From Zopfochytrium polystomum (lineage: Eukaryota > Chytridiomycota > Chytridiomycetes > Chytridiales > Chytridiaceae): 64,000 nt of DNA. Location of the stretch: assembly GCA_025765615.1 (NCBI GenBank), contig JAIVFJ010000083.1, forward strand, positions 1-64,000, in the 5' to 3' direction. Shown here piece by piece: positions 1 to 10,397 of this stretch; within the stretch, counting starts at the first letter, position 1; each line of letters starts with the position of its first letter. Below the pieces are notes generated by a model. That model saw only the letters and a list, made by a program, of their open reading frames with translations. It was not told the origin of the DNA and did no database searches. The position numbers and the translations under genes are program-made.

Positions 1-669
1 ACTTGTAAACAGTCTAGTGGGTTTTGCTGGCCGTTTTTTCTGGTTGACGTGTAAAAGCTGAATTTAGCCCACGTTGTCCCACCGGTGGGATTTATCTTGG
101 TACAGAAAGGGCTGAGGCTAGAATCCGACGTGGTCCAATCTATGCGGAGAATATGATCTGGGAAAGGCGGATCCAGGGATTTAAAAATCCGCTTCCATTT
201 AACATTTTTTTTGCTGTATATGATATTCGGCAATGTGCAGGCAGGTCACCAACAAGGTGTGTTGATATCGGCATGGTATCTTGACTCCATACACCCACTT
301 ATTCTGCAGTCAGCGTGACACTTTCCACAAGGCTTAGGCCCTAATTTTTCTCCCTTTTTATTGTTGTTGTCCTCTGTTGTTAGTAATTTGTTTCCTGTAG
401 TGTTAGCAGCTGGGGTGGCCTGTGTGCAGCAACTCACGTGGTTCTGGGAAGGTCCTTGGCTTTCTGCCAAACCAGTGTGACATTTCACTCTTTCTGTGAA
501 ATCATTGATTCCAAATTCGGAGAACAATATCTTCAGCCTTTTTCGGAGTTAGCAAAATTGTTCTGGATGGCCCAGGGCATTCTTTTTTGCAGTGTGTCGG
601 GGAAATTATTTTTCCGCTTCAATGTGACACGCTCACATGCGCAGAGAGACAAAGAGAGAGAGAGAGGAG

Positions 670-727
<58 letters not shown>

Positions 728-809
728 AGAGAGGAGAGAGAGAGAGAGAGAGAGAGAGGAAGTCCACCGGGCTTACTGTTTTTCCGCTGTTCATCTAAAA
801 AGGAAAACA
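1..809. other. no gene recognised; upstream region
   Basis: No open frame here has family motifs or a credible start. The stretch from about 653 onward is a GA microsatellite just upstream of the hydroxylase gene. The rest probably holds its promoter and 5' leader, but no TATA box stood out. Confidence 0.5.
653..759. repeat. (GA)n microsatellite
   Basis: About 107 bp of almost pure GA dinucleotide with a few GGA and GAA interruptions. It keeps reading frames open on both strands (Arg-Glu or Ser-Leu repeats), which is why long but meaningless frames cross it. Confidence 0.95.
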
Positions 810-1796
810 ATGAAACGAACAGCGAAAAGTACAATGGCGTCATCCTTGCCCGCACCAAATGCGCTTGGTGTGCTGTGCGCAGCCGTCGAATCCAGCACGC
901 ACGGCCTCATACCCGCTGCCGCCTCCTACCTGGCCGTGCGGCTCGCACTCGGCATCGTCTGGCGGACGCTCTTCTTTCTAGGCATCACGGAGTTCCAGTT
1001 CCGCGTTCTGGGGTGGATGTACCGCCGCGGAATCCTCTCGCGCTACCAAGCCGAGGTGCCCACCCAGCGCAACATTGGCGAATACCTCATCGGCCAGATC
1101 GGCGTCACCATTCCCTTGGCACTGTACATTGTTCCGAGGACAGAATCCATCATGCAAAAAACCGTTTTCCAACTGGACCTCGTTGACATCCTGAAGTGGC
1201 ACGTCTTCATGTTCGCCCTGGTTGACACGTGGTATTACTTTGGCCACCGCCTGATGCGTGAGTTGGAAAAAAAAAAAAATCAACACGATGCTTTCAACTC
1301 AATTCCGTGTTTTAAAGACAAGAACAAATTTCTCTACAACCGAATCCACCACAAGCATCACTTGCAAAAAAATGTCAGTTCTTGGTCGACTGCCAACGCC
1401 GACTTTTTGGAAAACCTCTTCCTCGTCGCTCCTCCCCTGACGATCTTCGTCGCTACCATGGACCTCCTTTCGCCAAAGTTCAATCAATTGACCTTCCTTT
1501 TGTGCACGATCTCGCAGACCTCTATATTTGTTCTCGGCCATAGCGGTTACAAACAGCATCCGGCAATGTGGCTCGTCTGCTCACCGACAAGCACCCTCAT
1601 TAACGTAGCCCACGCTTTCGGGGTCGGCCTCAACACCCAGGATCATGAGATGCACCACCTGTATCCCCTGTGTAACTACTCGCTCAACTTTTCGTTTTGG
1701 GATAGGCTCTTTGGAACCTACAAGGACATTGAGCATCTCGACGCCTTCAAAAGGGGTGGGGCGGCACAGTCCGCCGACGCAAAGAAGGCGAACTAG
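810..1796 (+). CDS. fatty acid hydroxylase / sterol desaturase superfamily protein
   Basis: Predicted ER membrane di-iron enzyme that hydroxylates or desaturates a sterol or fatty acyl lipid with O2. Two exons, 810-1257 and 1318-1796, give 308 aa. The 60-bp intron (GTGAGT...AAAG) is divisible by three and has no stop, so the frame also reads through it; only splicing restores the first histidine box HRLMH (about residues 146-150). The others are HHKHH (160-164) and HEMHH (259-263), followed by the family's typical FWDRLFGT ending. Hydrophobic segments lie before and between the boxes. Start 810 was chosen because the upstream frame is only microsatellite; a second in-frame ATG is at 834. Which substrate it uses (methylsterol, sterol C-5 position, fatty acid) cannot be told from sequence alone. 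Confidence 0.85.
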   Translation: MKRTAKSTMASSLPAPNALGVLCAAVESSTHGLIPAAASYLAVRLALGIVWRTLFFLGITEFQFRVLGWMYRRGILSRYQAEVPTQRNIGEYLIGQIGVTIPLALYIVPRTESIMQKTVFQLDLVDILKWHVFMFALVDTWYYFGHRLMRELEKKKNQHDAFNSIPCFKDKNKFLYNRIHHKHHLQKNVSSWSTANADFLENLFLVAPPLTIFVATMDLLSPKFNQLTFLLCTISQTSIFVLGHSGYKQHPAMWLVCSPTSTLINVAHAFGVGLNTQDHEMHHLYPLCNYSLNFSFWDRLFGTYKDIEHLDAFKRGGAAQSADAKKAN

Positions 1797-2603
1797 TGAG
1801 CGACCGAACAAGGAATAAATTAGCGAATTGTTCTGCACTACAGACCAAGAGGTGTCAAAGAGTGTGGAACCGTCCTGGCTCTCCCAGCCTAGGACAAAGC
1901 GACACCAAGCACCTTTAATTGCAGGGGAGCAATTCGCGAAAGCGAACGGATGGCGCGCCCGTGGAGGCCATTGGAAGTATTGGCGGCTTCTGCAACAAGA
2001 GCTGGTACTAATTGGGAAGCATAAATAAAGTGGCGGCCAAGAGGGGTTTGCCAAGAGGCGCAGCAAATCGAGTTCACCGAGCAAGGTTATCTCTCTTAAT
2101 AGCGTCCAAAATATGAGCGACTATGAAAAAGTAGGATGTCGTCAGGATGAAAATTTGGTACAATGGGTGAGTCGGTGGCTGTTGTGTTTGCGTTAAGAAG
2201 ATTTGAAAGCGTGGCTCTTAAGATTGTGGAAGGGACAGGAAGGCGGAGGAAGGGGCCAGGGAAGAACCCAGTTTTGGGCGGCAGTGACTGGTGTCGCGAA
2301 TAAATAGAATGAGTGGTCTAAAGCGAGCATTTCTCTTCGTCGATGATACGTTGTTTGGGGAACGTTGTCGGACCTTGATTATTTGACTGGTCCTCTTTTC
2401 GGACCGTGACTTGTCTCGTCGCCCTGACAAGTCAATTCAAGGAGGACAGAGGTCGTTGTGGATCGGAACAGAACAAAAAGGGGCGCTACTGGACGGATCG
2501 ACTTTTATTGGATTAAACAAATTGCGTACGTACATGATCCACTGCACTCACACCCACAAGCCACAAAAAGATAATAAAGAATGCTTGAAAGGGGCTCGGG
2601 TCA
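1797..2603. other. intergenic, no gene seen
   Basis: Convergent 3' flanks of the hydroxylase gene (plus) and histone H2B (minus). AATAAA-like signals occur near 1814 and 2022. Short open frames here show no motifs, and I saw no tRNA-like fold. Confidence 0.5.
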
Positions 2604-3066
2604 TCACTTCGATGACTGGTACTTGGTGACCGCCTTCGTTCCTTCCGAGACAGCGTGCTTTGCGAGCTCGCCAGGGAGGATAAGACGGACGGCAGTTTGG
2701 ATCTCGCGAGAAGAGATGGTTGTGCGCTTGTTGTGCGACGCCAGCTGCGAGGCCTCCGAGGCGATGCGTTGGAAGATGTCGTTGACGAACGAATTCATAA
2801 TCGACATGGCGTTGGTGGAGATGCCGGTCTCGGGGTGGACCTGCTTCAAGACCTTGTAGATGTACGACGAGTAGGTTTCCTTCCTGGTCTTCTTCTTGGC
2901 TTTGCTGGGGTCCTTGGTCTTCTTCTCAGCCGTCTTGGCCGGGGCCTTGCCGGCGGGCTAGCGTTGGCGAGAAAGGGGGGAAAAAAATGGTTAGTCAATT
3001 GGAAGGAGGGAGCTCCTGTTGACCGACCTTCTCGGCGATCGACTTTCCACCTTCCTTAGGTGCCAT
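2604..3066 (-). CDS. histone H2B
   Basis: Core nucleosome histone. Exon 1 is 3066-3028 ([13 protein letters not shown]) and exon 2 is 2957-2604, separated by a 70-bp intron, giving 130 aa, the usual H2B length. The lysine/alanine-rich N-terminal tail is followed by the histone fold with family hallmarks: [20 protein letters not shown], then [16 protein letters not shown], and it ends in AVTKYQSSK. It is divergently transcribed from H2A, with which it forms the H2A-H2B dimer, so the 511-bp gap is presumably a shared S-phase promoter. The intron and a polyadenylation-type 3' end suggest a polyadenylated mRNA; I saw no metazoan histone stem-loop. Confidence 0.96.
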
Positions 3067-3577
3067 GTTTGCAAGTGTCCGAGGGCGTTGGTTTTGAAGT
3101 GAGGGTAAGTTTTGCGGGGAAGAGGAGGGGTGGTAGTTTGCTGGGCTGCTGGGGGTGTCCGATTGCGAGGAGCGAGTTGATGGGAGGAGCAAAAGGGTGG
3201 GGTGGCCTGAATTTATACGATTGGGGGGCTCTGCGCTGCAGCCAATCAGCGTACGGGCCTTTTGGGTTCTTCGTCTTTTTGTTTGTCCTTCTCTTTTTTT
3301 TTTGGTTTTCCTGTTTTTCCATTTGTTTTTTTTTTTCTTTTCTGGTTCTTGTCCAATTTTTTTGCTCTTCTTTTTTTTTCGCCTTCCACCCTTTGTCCAA
3401 TTTTTCAATTAATCGCCCTCCCTTCCATGCCCCCCCGCATCAGTATAAATACCGACATGGCCCCCCATCCCACAATTCTTCTCAACTCAGCATCGCTGCC
3501 CCACCGAACCACTTCTCGCCTATCAGCAACCCTCTGCCCTCAACCCACCCAACGCTCACACCCCTCGTTTATCAAAC
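3067..3577. promoter_or_regulatory. divergent H2B-H2A promoter region
   Basis: The intergenic region contains a TATA box for each gene: TATAAAT on the plus strand at 3444-3450 for H2A and on the minus strand at 3217-3211 for H2B. A CCAAT box lies at 3242-3246 and ATTGG (CCAAT on the other strand) at 3219-3223. A T-rich block (about 3290-3400) lies between. The elements are seen in the sequence; coordinate cell-cycle control is inference from histone genes generally. Confidence 0.6.
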
Positions 3578-4184
3578 ATGGCTGGTATGCTTCGATAGTG
3601 ACCTCCTTCCTCGCCCTCCATCTAACCAATCGCGCCCCCTTGCGTATCCAATCCGACCAAACGAACCAACCACAGGTGGAAAAGGAAAGTCTGCTGCTGC
3701 CGCCGACAAGGGCACGAAGGGAGGAGCCAAGTCTCGCTCCGCCCGCGCTGGACTTCAGTTCCCTGTTGGTCGGATCCACCGTCTCTTGCGCAAGGGGAAC
3801 TATGCCCAGCGTGTCGGTGCTGGTGCGCCGGTATACCTCTCCGCAGTCCTCGAGTACCTCGGTGCTGAGATCCTTGAGTTGGCTGGCAATGCCGCTCGCG
3901 ACGTGAGTTCTGTCCCTTTTTTCGTCCGAATCGAAGATTTTTCTCATCTATCTTTACGTTGGTGCACCCAGAACAAGAAAACTCGTATCATTCCCCGTCA
4001 TCTTCAGCTTGCCATCAGGAACGACGAGGAGCTTAACCGTCTCCTCGGATCGGTTACCATCGCGCAGGGTGGTGTCCTTCCCAACATCCAGCCGTCGCTG
4101 CTCCCGGCCCCCAAGAAGATCGGTGCCGCCCCGACTGGTGGAAAGCCCGCGAAGGAGGGCAAAGGCGCCTCGCAAGAGTACTGA
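3578..4184 (+). CDS. histone H2A with C-terminal SQEY
   Basis: Core histone H2A. Exons 3578-3584, 3676-3902 and 3972-4184 (introns 91 and 69 bp) give 148 aa. The first exon encodes only Met-Ala plus one base. Hallmarks are [20 protein letters not shown] (the nucleosome entry helix), AAVLEYL-type core and the acidic-patch region. The protein ends in SQEY, the ATM/ATR phosphorylation motif (SQ-E/D-hydrophobic) used in DNA-break signalling, so this H2A can act like H2A.X, as is normal for fungal canonical H2A. At 148 aa it is somewhat longer than most H2A because of the C-terminal tail. Confidence 0.96.
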
Positions 4185-4388
4185 TCTGTGTGACGGAGCA
4201 TTTTTAATCGGTCCTGATTGATTAAGCGTTTCCCAAATCCCTGTAGTTTTTAAGTAAATATATCGCATTGAAGCAGACTGTGTTCCTTTCATACCTCGCT
4301 TGACGCGCGGCCGCCTTTCGTTTCTTTCGTATTCAGTCGTTTCTTTCGTTGGCATCGCCAACTTCAGTTTGATCCACACAAGAAAAAG

Positions 4389-5547
4389 ATGGGCTATGTT
4401 GACTTGGACGACCCCAGCCAGCGTGAGTTTGTCCGAGAGGGTTTTCCGCACAAGCTCACAACCCGCAACAGATAGGCAAGCTAGAGGCTTCCTGGGAGAA
4501 CCAAGAGACCGAGATCGACGATCCAGATCGCCCACCCGTGGTGACCGCAGGCGATCTCGCAGTCGAGATAGAGATGACCGACGACGAGGGCCAAGTGACC
4601 GAGGCGATCGGCGGCGAGGTGAACTTTCTGTCCTTAACCCCTATTTATTGTTGGCCGTTCCCTCTCACCCTCAACCCGTGACGGCGCCTAACACATTGTT
4701 TTTCCTCGGTATCCCCATCCAGACGACGACGCGGACGATCGCGTTCGCAGTCATCGCCACCATCGTCACCACCACCGCCACCACCGGTCTTCGTACCGCA
4801 GTCGCAGCCGCAGCAGAAGCCGCAGCCGTAGTCCCAGCGGCGACCGGCGTCGCCGCAGCGACCGCGACCGGGACTATTCGGAGGAGCGGCGCGGCGGTGG
4901 CCACCGCGATGGCAGGCGTGACGAGCGGCGATCGCGGCGCGACGACTCGGAGGAGGACGGGCGCGACGGGCAGGGCAGGCGCGACGATTTGAGGTCCGTG
5001 TTGCCTCAGTGGTGTGTGTGTTTGGGAGTGTGCGTGTGTGTGTGTGTGTTGTGCGTGTTTAGAGTGCTGTGCCCCATCCATCTAATTTTCAAACCCCTGA
5101 TGCAGCGAAGAGGAAAATGACCGAAAACCAGGTGTGGTGATTTTGTTTACCGAGGGTTGAGTCGTTATGACGGTCTTGGCTTCTTTGTGCTCCAAGAGTT
5201 TCTTCGAAGGAATGACATAACGAACCGCCCACTCAGCTCAAACAGGTGATGCAGAAGTTGAGGACAGCGAGCTCACAGACGAGCAGAAGATGATGAAGCT
5301 CATGGGGTTCGGAGGGTTTGATAGCACTAAGGTAACAGTTGCGGTTTGAAACGAAGCTGGCTGTACCAACTAATTCTTTCTCTCCCGCGGCTCGCTCCAC
5401 ACAATCGTGCCGGCAATTACTAAACCTCAGGGGAAAAAAGTTCCTGGAAAAGATGTCGGAGCTGTGCACATCGAGAAGAAGCGAACGTACAGGCAGTATA
5501 TGAATCGGCGGGGCGGCTTCAACAGGGATCTCTCTCCAACGCGTTGA
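4389..5547 (+). CDS. SNRNP27: U4/U6.U5 tri-snRNP 27 kDa-like splicing protein
   Basis: Component of the spliceosomal tri-snRNP. Six exons (4389-4422, 4472-4618, 4723-4993, 5106-5131, 5246-5331, 5431-5547) give 226 aa. The N-terminal two thirds are Arg/Ser/Asp repeats typical of SR-type splicing proteins; the C-terminus holds the diagnostic SNRNP27 block: [18 protein letters not shown], then [17 protein letters not shown]. The exon 1 acceptor at 4471 was chosen because it alone keeps the RS frame; the first intron is then 49 bp. A 26-nt exon and a GT-repeat within intron 3 are also present. The N-terminal exon junctions are less certain than the C-terminal ones. Confidence 0.85.
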
Positions 5548-5687
5548 AAACGGGTAATGTTTGACAAGGAGGGTGTGGCGCAATAAAGCAATTGAAAAAA
5601 CGAAACTCGACCTTGGCCAGAAAAAAAAGAAGAAAAGGGAGTCACCGCTGAGACCACCAGTCCAACCAGTCCACCCAAACCACGAAG

Positions 5688-6053
5688 ATGGCTTACGTCG
5701 CTCCCGGCAAGAAGGACAACTACGAAGAGAAGGTGGAGACCAAGATCCACCGCATCCGGATCACCCTCACCTCGCGCAACGTTGCGAACCTCGAGAAGGT
5801 CTGCAACGACCTCATTACCCGCGCCAAGGACAAGCAGCTCAAGGTCAAGGGCCCCGTCCGCCTGCCCACCAAGGTCCTCCGCATCACCACGCGCAAGACC
5901 CCTTGCGGTGAGGGTTCCAAGACCTGGGACCGCTACGAGCTCAAGATTCACAAGAGGCTCATTGACCTGCACTCGCCCTCCGAAATTGTGAAGCAGATCA
6001 CGTCCATCTCCATCGAGCCGGGAGTCGAGGTTGAGGTCACCATCCAGCAGTGA
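5688..6053 (+). CDS. RPS20: 40S ribosomal protein uS10 (RPS20)
   Basis: Small-subunit ribosomal protein. Intronless, 121 aa, the normal length for eukaryotic uS10. It contains [21 protein letters not shown] near the N-terminus, the [20 protein letters not shown] loop and [17 protein letters not shown], all family signatures, and ends VEVEVTIQQ. The ATG at 5688 sits in a good context (AAGATGG). It is unusual here in lacking introns. Codons are strongly biased to C/G third positions, as expected for a highly expressed gene. Confidence 0.97.
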   Translation: MAYVAPGKKDNYEEKVETKIHRIRITLTSRNVANLEKVCNDLITRAKDKQLKVKGPVRLPTKVLRITTRKTPCGEGSKTWDRYELKIHKRLIDLHSPSEIVKQITSISIEPGVEVEVTIQQ

Positions 6054-6617
6054 GGGCATTCCAGTGGAGAAGGTCGGAGCAGTGAGGACAAGTTGATCTG
6101 GGTGTTTTGCCTCTTCAAAGGGCTTTCACTTGAGTCTGCTCTTTTGCTACTCTGATGTTTTCTCTGGCCTGTTTCCACCTTTCTCTCCGTTGGTTATGTC
6201 CTCCTTGTTGTTGAGCAAGGTTTCTCTTCTCTTCGTCTCTCTTGTGTGCCCGATTCAAAGGGAAGGAGCATGAAGGGTTAGTCACTGGGTCCTGCTGCCA
6301 GCATTGCATCAACACGAGTGCCAGTGTTATATCAGTCCACGGTTCCGTTTGCCGCAAAAGTTGGGGCGAATTTAACCAAAGAATGTTGCCAGTGATCAAA
6401 CAATGAAGTAAGCGAACCGAGAAACGGTAAGTACGGCGAGCAAACGTCGGGGGAATCCTCCAAAAACGTAAAGGGAAGAAAATGTTGAAAGACGAGAAAT
6501 TGTGAAAGGAGCGGCGCTCGATTAGATAGGTAGTGCTTTGAGTGGGAGCGTTGAAAATGTGAAAGCGAGCAATGAAGCCGGTGGTGATGATTCCGAGAAA
6601 TGATTGTGAAGTGTTAA
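6054..6617. other. 3' flanks of RPS20 and PP2C, no gene seen
   Basis: 564 bp between convergent genes. No frame shows motifs; it is presumably two 3' UTRs and terminators. Confidence 0.5.
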
Positions 6618-8155
6618 TCATTGTGGAAGTGGGTCAAGCTTCACAACCAGGACACTGAGGTTGTCTGTGGAGCACTTCTGCAAGGCGTGAGCCATGAGGC
6701 GCTCAGACGCGACTTGAGGCACGTCGATGGTGTTCAATAGGTCTATGGCATCTTGGTCCGAGCATACGTCCCAGATCTGACAAAGCGAGTTAACATGCTT
6801 ATAGAGCAGTTTGAAAGCACACGAACCCCATCACAAGCGAGGACAAGAAGATCGTCGGAGTCCATCAGGACGGTCTCGGTAGTGTATGGGCTTCCAATGA
6901 TCCATTCCTTCATATTAACGTCACCAAGCGACCTTGTTACCGCCAGAACACCGTTAACGCGATTGTTTACAACAAAGCCACCCGACTCGGTTATCCTTTG
7001 AACCTCTTGAGCATCTGTGCCTTTATGATCGTAAGAGAGTCTGACCGCTTGACCTTTCCGGCTCAGAACAGCCCTGGCATCACCGACATTAGCGGTGTAC
7101 AAAACGCGCTGATGAAAATATGGGACAATGGGTTACGCCACAACGCAGACTCCAGCGATAGCTAAAAGACCTCACCCGCTTCCCACGAGTCCGTTTCTTT
7201 GGTTCACTGCTTGTTCCTTCGTCCGCTCCGTCTTCGGTAATGTCATCCCGATCTTCAATTCTGAAAAAGGCCACCACAGCGGTACAACCAGAAAACAGTT
7301 TCCGTTCGCCCAGCTGCTGGTCGGTAATAAGAAATGACTGGTGCAACAGCTCGGGGATAGGCTTGGATGGGTCTGCTTGCAGAAGACGGTGGAAATTCTG
7401 TGGATCGTCGATTAGATCCGTCATTAAATCTGTAGGTTTACCTCATGCAAGTGGTTCCCGCACCACTCCGCTGCTCCCTTTCCAGCATGTCCATCATAAA
7501 TAGCGAAAAAACCTGGTGGGGTTGGTAAGAGCTTTACACGATCAGTGGCTGGAATCCTCACCCTGGCCATCGACTCCACCAAAATTGTATAGATAAGTGT
7601 GAGAGTCCTAGAACGTCACCAGTAGTCATAAGTTAATAATGAACAAACTGCACAAATGAGAAGATAGGATCGGCCGGTAAAACGTGGTACCTCCATCGTT
7701 CGTCGAAATCGTCGATTCCTGTCCTCCGCAAATCCGACGACAAATCCCGCTTTACGTTGCTGAATCTTTAGCTCCGCTTCCAACCGCAATTTTTCCAAGC
7801 GCTCTGCCTCGGCTTCCTCGGGGCTGATCTCGTCCTCTTCATCGTCATCATCGTCGTCATCGTCCGCACTTGAGTCAACCGTAAAAATCGGCTTGCCTTC
7901 TGGTGCGGATCGCGATGTGGGCAGGGTGGATTTGTTGGTCGGGGTGGTTCCGAGTGACTTCGCTAAGGCTTGAGTGGAACGCAGCTGCGTGGCGGACGAA
8001 GAAGCCTTATCCACGTTCGCAGAATAGGCCGATCCCGATCCCGATTGCGAAGATCGAAGGCTAAATGATCCCGGTTTGTCCAGCATCGAAAGAGATGGAG
8101 TTGGGGATTCATAGAGCGTGCGACCAAGAGGCACTGACTCCGGGTTGTGGTCCAT
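6618..8155 (-). CDS. protein phosphatase 2C (PTC1-like)
   Basis: Mg/Mn-dependent Ser/Thr phosphatase. Six exons (8155-7691, 7607-7562, 7512-7442, 7397-7176, 7108-6827, 6776-6618) give 414 aa, all joined in phase by GT-AG introns of 44-83 bp. The first about 150 residues are low-complexity with an acidic Asp/Glu run (about 99-111). The catalytic domain starts at RRFRRTMED and shows the metal-binding [46 protein letters not shown] and the final DNLSVLVV. The order and the short C-terminus resemble yeast Ptc1, which dampens MAP kinase signalling; the substrate here is unknown. Confidence 0.9.
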
Positions 8156-8419
8156 CGAACACAGAGGTTGGCTTAGAATGTTTCTGTTTTTTACTGTATT
8201 TTTTTTTCTCTCTGTCTGGGCGGTTTTTAGGTTTTCCCAGCATTCCAACACGTCAGCACACATTCGGCAGAAGTATCAGCATGCATTGCCGCCTCGGATA
8301 TTCCTATCCCTTGACGGCCCGCGCAGAGACCAATGCCAGTCTTCGTGTCACTTAACCAAAACTTACACATGTACGGACCAGTGATACTTGGAGAGAAAGA
8401 GACATCGGAAAGCGAAACT

Positions 8420-10366
8420 CTATTCGGACGTCAGGGTGGACGTCCACAATGAACTCTGCATTTCAGTCAACCGACTAACTGCCCTCTGAAATGCAAACAT
8501 CTCCTCGCCGCCAGTGAAAATAGAACTTGATAGCTGTGAGGGAGGGTTATGGGAGGATACGGTAAGCCGGCGTCCAGTCGACAGCACGCCGAAGTTTCCA
8601 AAACTCCCGACTTACGTGCGCTGTATCGAGCTTCAAATCATCCATCAGAAGCCGATCTGCCGCGCTCAAAGAGGCCGTTGATTTTTCCTCCTCTATGTCT
8701 CCTGTCAGCAAATGAGTCGAATCCACCTCCGACGACATTATAAGCTTGACCTTGGATGAAAACGGTTATTGTCCAGCAAGTACGGTTTGTATTTCAGCAT
8801 CGGGAAGAACCTTATTGTCATACAAAGCATCGATCAGAGTAATAAACCGCCGTGCTTCGTTTCGCTGAAATAGGGTCATACGCGGCACATCGGTTAAAAC
8901 CAGGACATCAAAGGCACGAGCAACTTCGAGGTAGTCGGCAGAACTATGAGGCGCCCCACATAATTCATTGAATGAAACCTTTCCGACCCTGCCGCACGAT
9001 TCAGGAACCACCAGCGTTCGGCCCAAAAAATGGAGCGTTCGGGATTCGACTAAAAGAGAATCGGGATGAGGCATTTATGAAGAGGTGCAAACCAAAAGAG
9101 CACTGCTTACTCATTTGTCCTTTAGTGAGTGTTGACCACCACTTATCGATGGACTCTTGCGATTCTTCGTTGAGCGGGTGGAAAAACACACGAGTTGCGA
9201 GAGTTCCCAGCTTTCGGTAATCAATGCCGGAATCGAGGCAGTGAACCAAACAGCGCTCCTTCAGAAGATCGATTGTGGGTAAGAAACTTTTCCGCTGAAT
9301 TCCATTCTTGTAAAGGTCTGTTTTGTGTTGTCACGATCAGCTTCCAGGGAAGACAAGACTTTGGGAAACCCTAACCATCTGGCTGTCTGTTTGACGTGAT
9401 GACCATGACCACGCCCCGGACAAATAGCTCATAGAATAGCCTCCTGAGCAGCATCGCGTCGGTGATGTCATTCACTTGCAGCTCGTCAAAGCACAGAACC
9501 CATGCGTCGTTGGTCAACTCCTGTGCAATCGGCGGAATTGGGTCGAAGGTTACGTTGCGCTCTTTCCTCAAGGCATGGACCCGACGGTGAACGTCCAGCA
9601 TGAACGCATGAAAGTGCACCCGTCGCTTCCGCACGAGAGACTCCGGAAGGCTGTTATAGAGGAGGTCCATTGTCATAGTTTTACCAGATCCGACGTCGCC
9701 ATAAAGATAAAGACCTTGGGGACCGAAGGAGGGAGCGTTTTCGGTCACCGGAGCTTGTTCCTTTTTTCTCCTCGATGACCTCCTGAAGATGAGACTGAAA
9801 ATAGAGTCGACTTCTGCGTCGAGTTGCTCCAGCCCAACCAAGTGTGGACCTTTCGGATCAGAATCAGAATAGTCGACAGCGACGACCGGCGGCTCGGGAT
9901 GATTGAGTATTCGGTCGTGAAGCTTTTGCAGCTCTGCGACGGTGTTCCACTGGTGGGGATCTTCGCGGAGCTCCTTTGCCCCGACCTTACGGGAGTAGAC
10001 ATGATGTGGACCAGCCCTATGGTGACGAGGGCCCAAATCATGGGCGTGAGAGTGAGGGCTGATGGATCTGGAGCGATGATGCGACAATTGTGACGGCGGT
10101 AGGTTGCTGTGCGACTGCGAGTGAGAATGCGAGTGGGAGCCGCCGGCCGCGGCAGCGCTGGAGAGCGATCGTTGGAGGGAGGGAGCCGAGAGGCTGGGAT
10201 GCCGACTGGAGCCGGAGAAGGCGGTGATAAGGCTGTAAGAGTCGCAGCAGGGAATCACTCGAGCGGAGGGTGTGGTTGCAGCAGCACAAGTGACGGCAGT
10301 GATTCGGGACGAGGCAGAGGATGACGCCAGTGCAGCCGTCGCGATCAGCCGGTGGGAGGACGACAT
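8420..10366 (-). CDS. AFG1-like mitochondrial ATPase (LACE1/AFG1L family)
   Basis: AAA-type ATPase of the mitochondrial inner membrane linked to quality control of misfolded respiratory proteins. Five exons (10366-9376, 9317-9111, 9049-8811, 8750-8616, 8533-8420) give 561 aa. The N-terminus is rich in Ser/Ala/Arg and poor in acidic residues, consistent with a mitochondrial presequence, and is followed by a His/Ser-rich stretch. Family motifs: Walker A GDVGSGKT (about 223-230), Walker B LCFDEL, sensor ITSNRQPDDLYKNGIQR, then RRFITLIDALYDNKVKL and the ending FTGGEEMFAFQRAVSRLTEM. The frame stays open without ATG up to 10519. It is head to head with the TCP11 gene, ATG to ATG only 31 bp apart. 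Confidence 0.93.
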
Positions 10367-10397
10367 TTTTGAGAAATAGTAATTATTGGGCGCCTCA

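Noticed and set aside
438..809. Upstream extension of the hydroxylase frame
   Set aside because: It begins with GTG and is largely Arg-Glu repeat from the GA microsatellite; conserved sequence starts after the ATG at 810.
5020..5050. GT repeat possibly forming Z-DNA or a regulatory site
   Set aside because: Short and inside an SNRNP27 intron; ordinary simple repeat.
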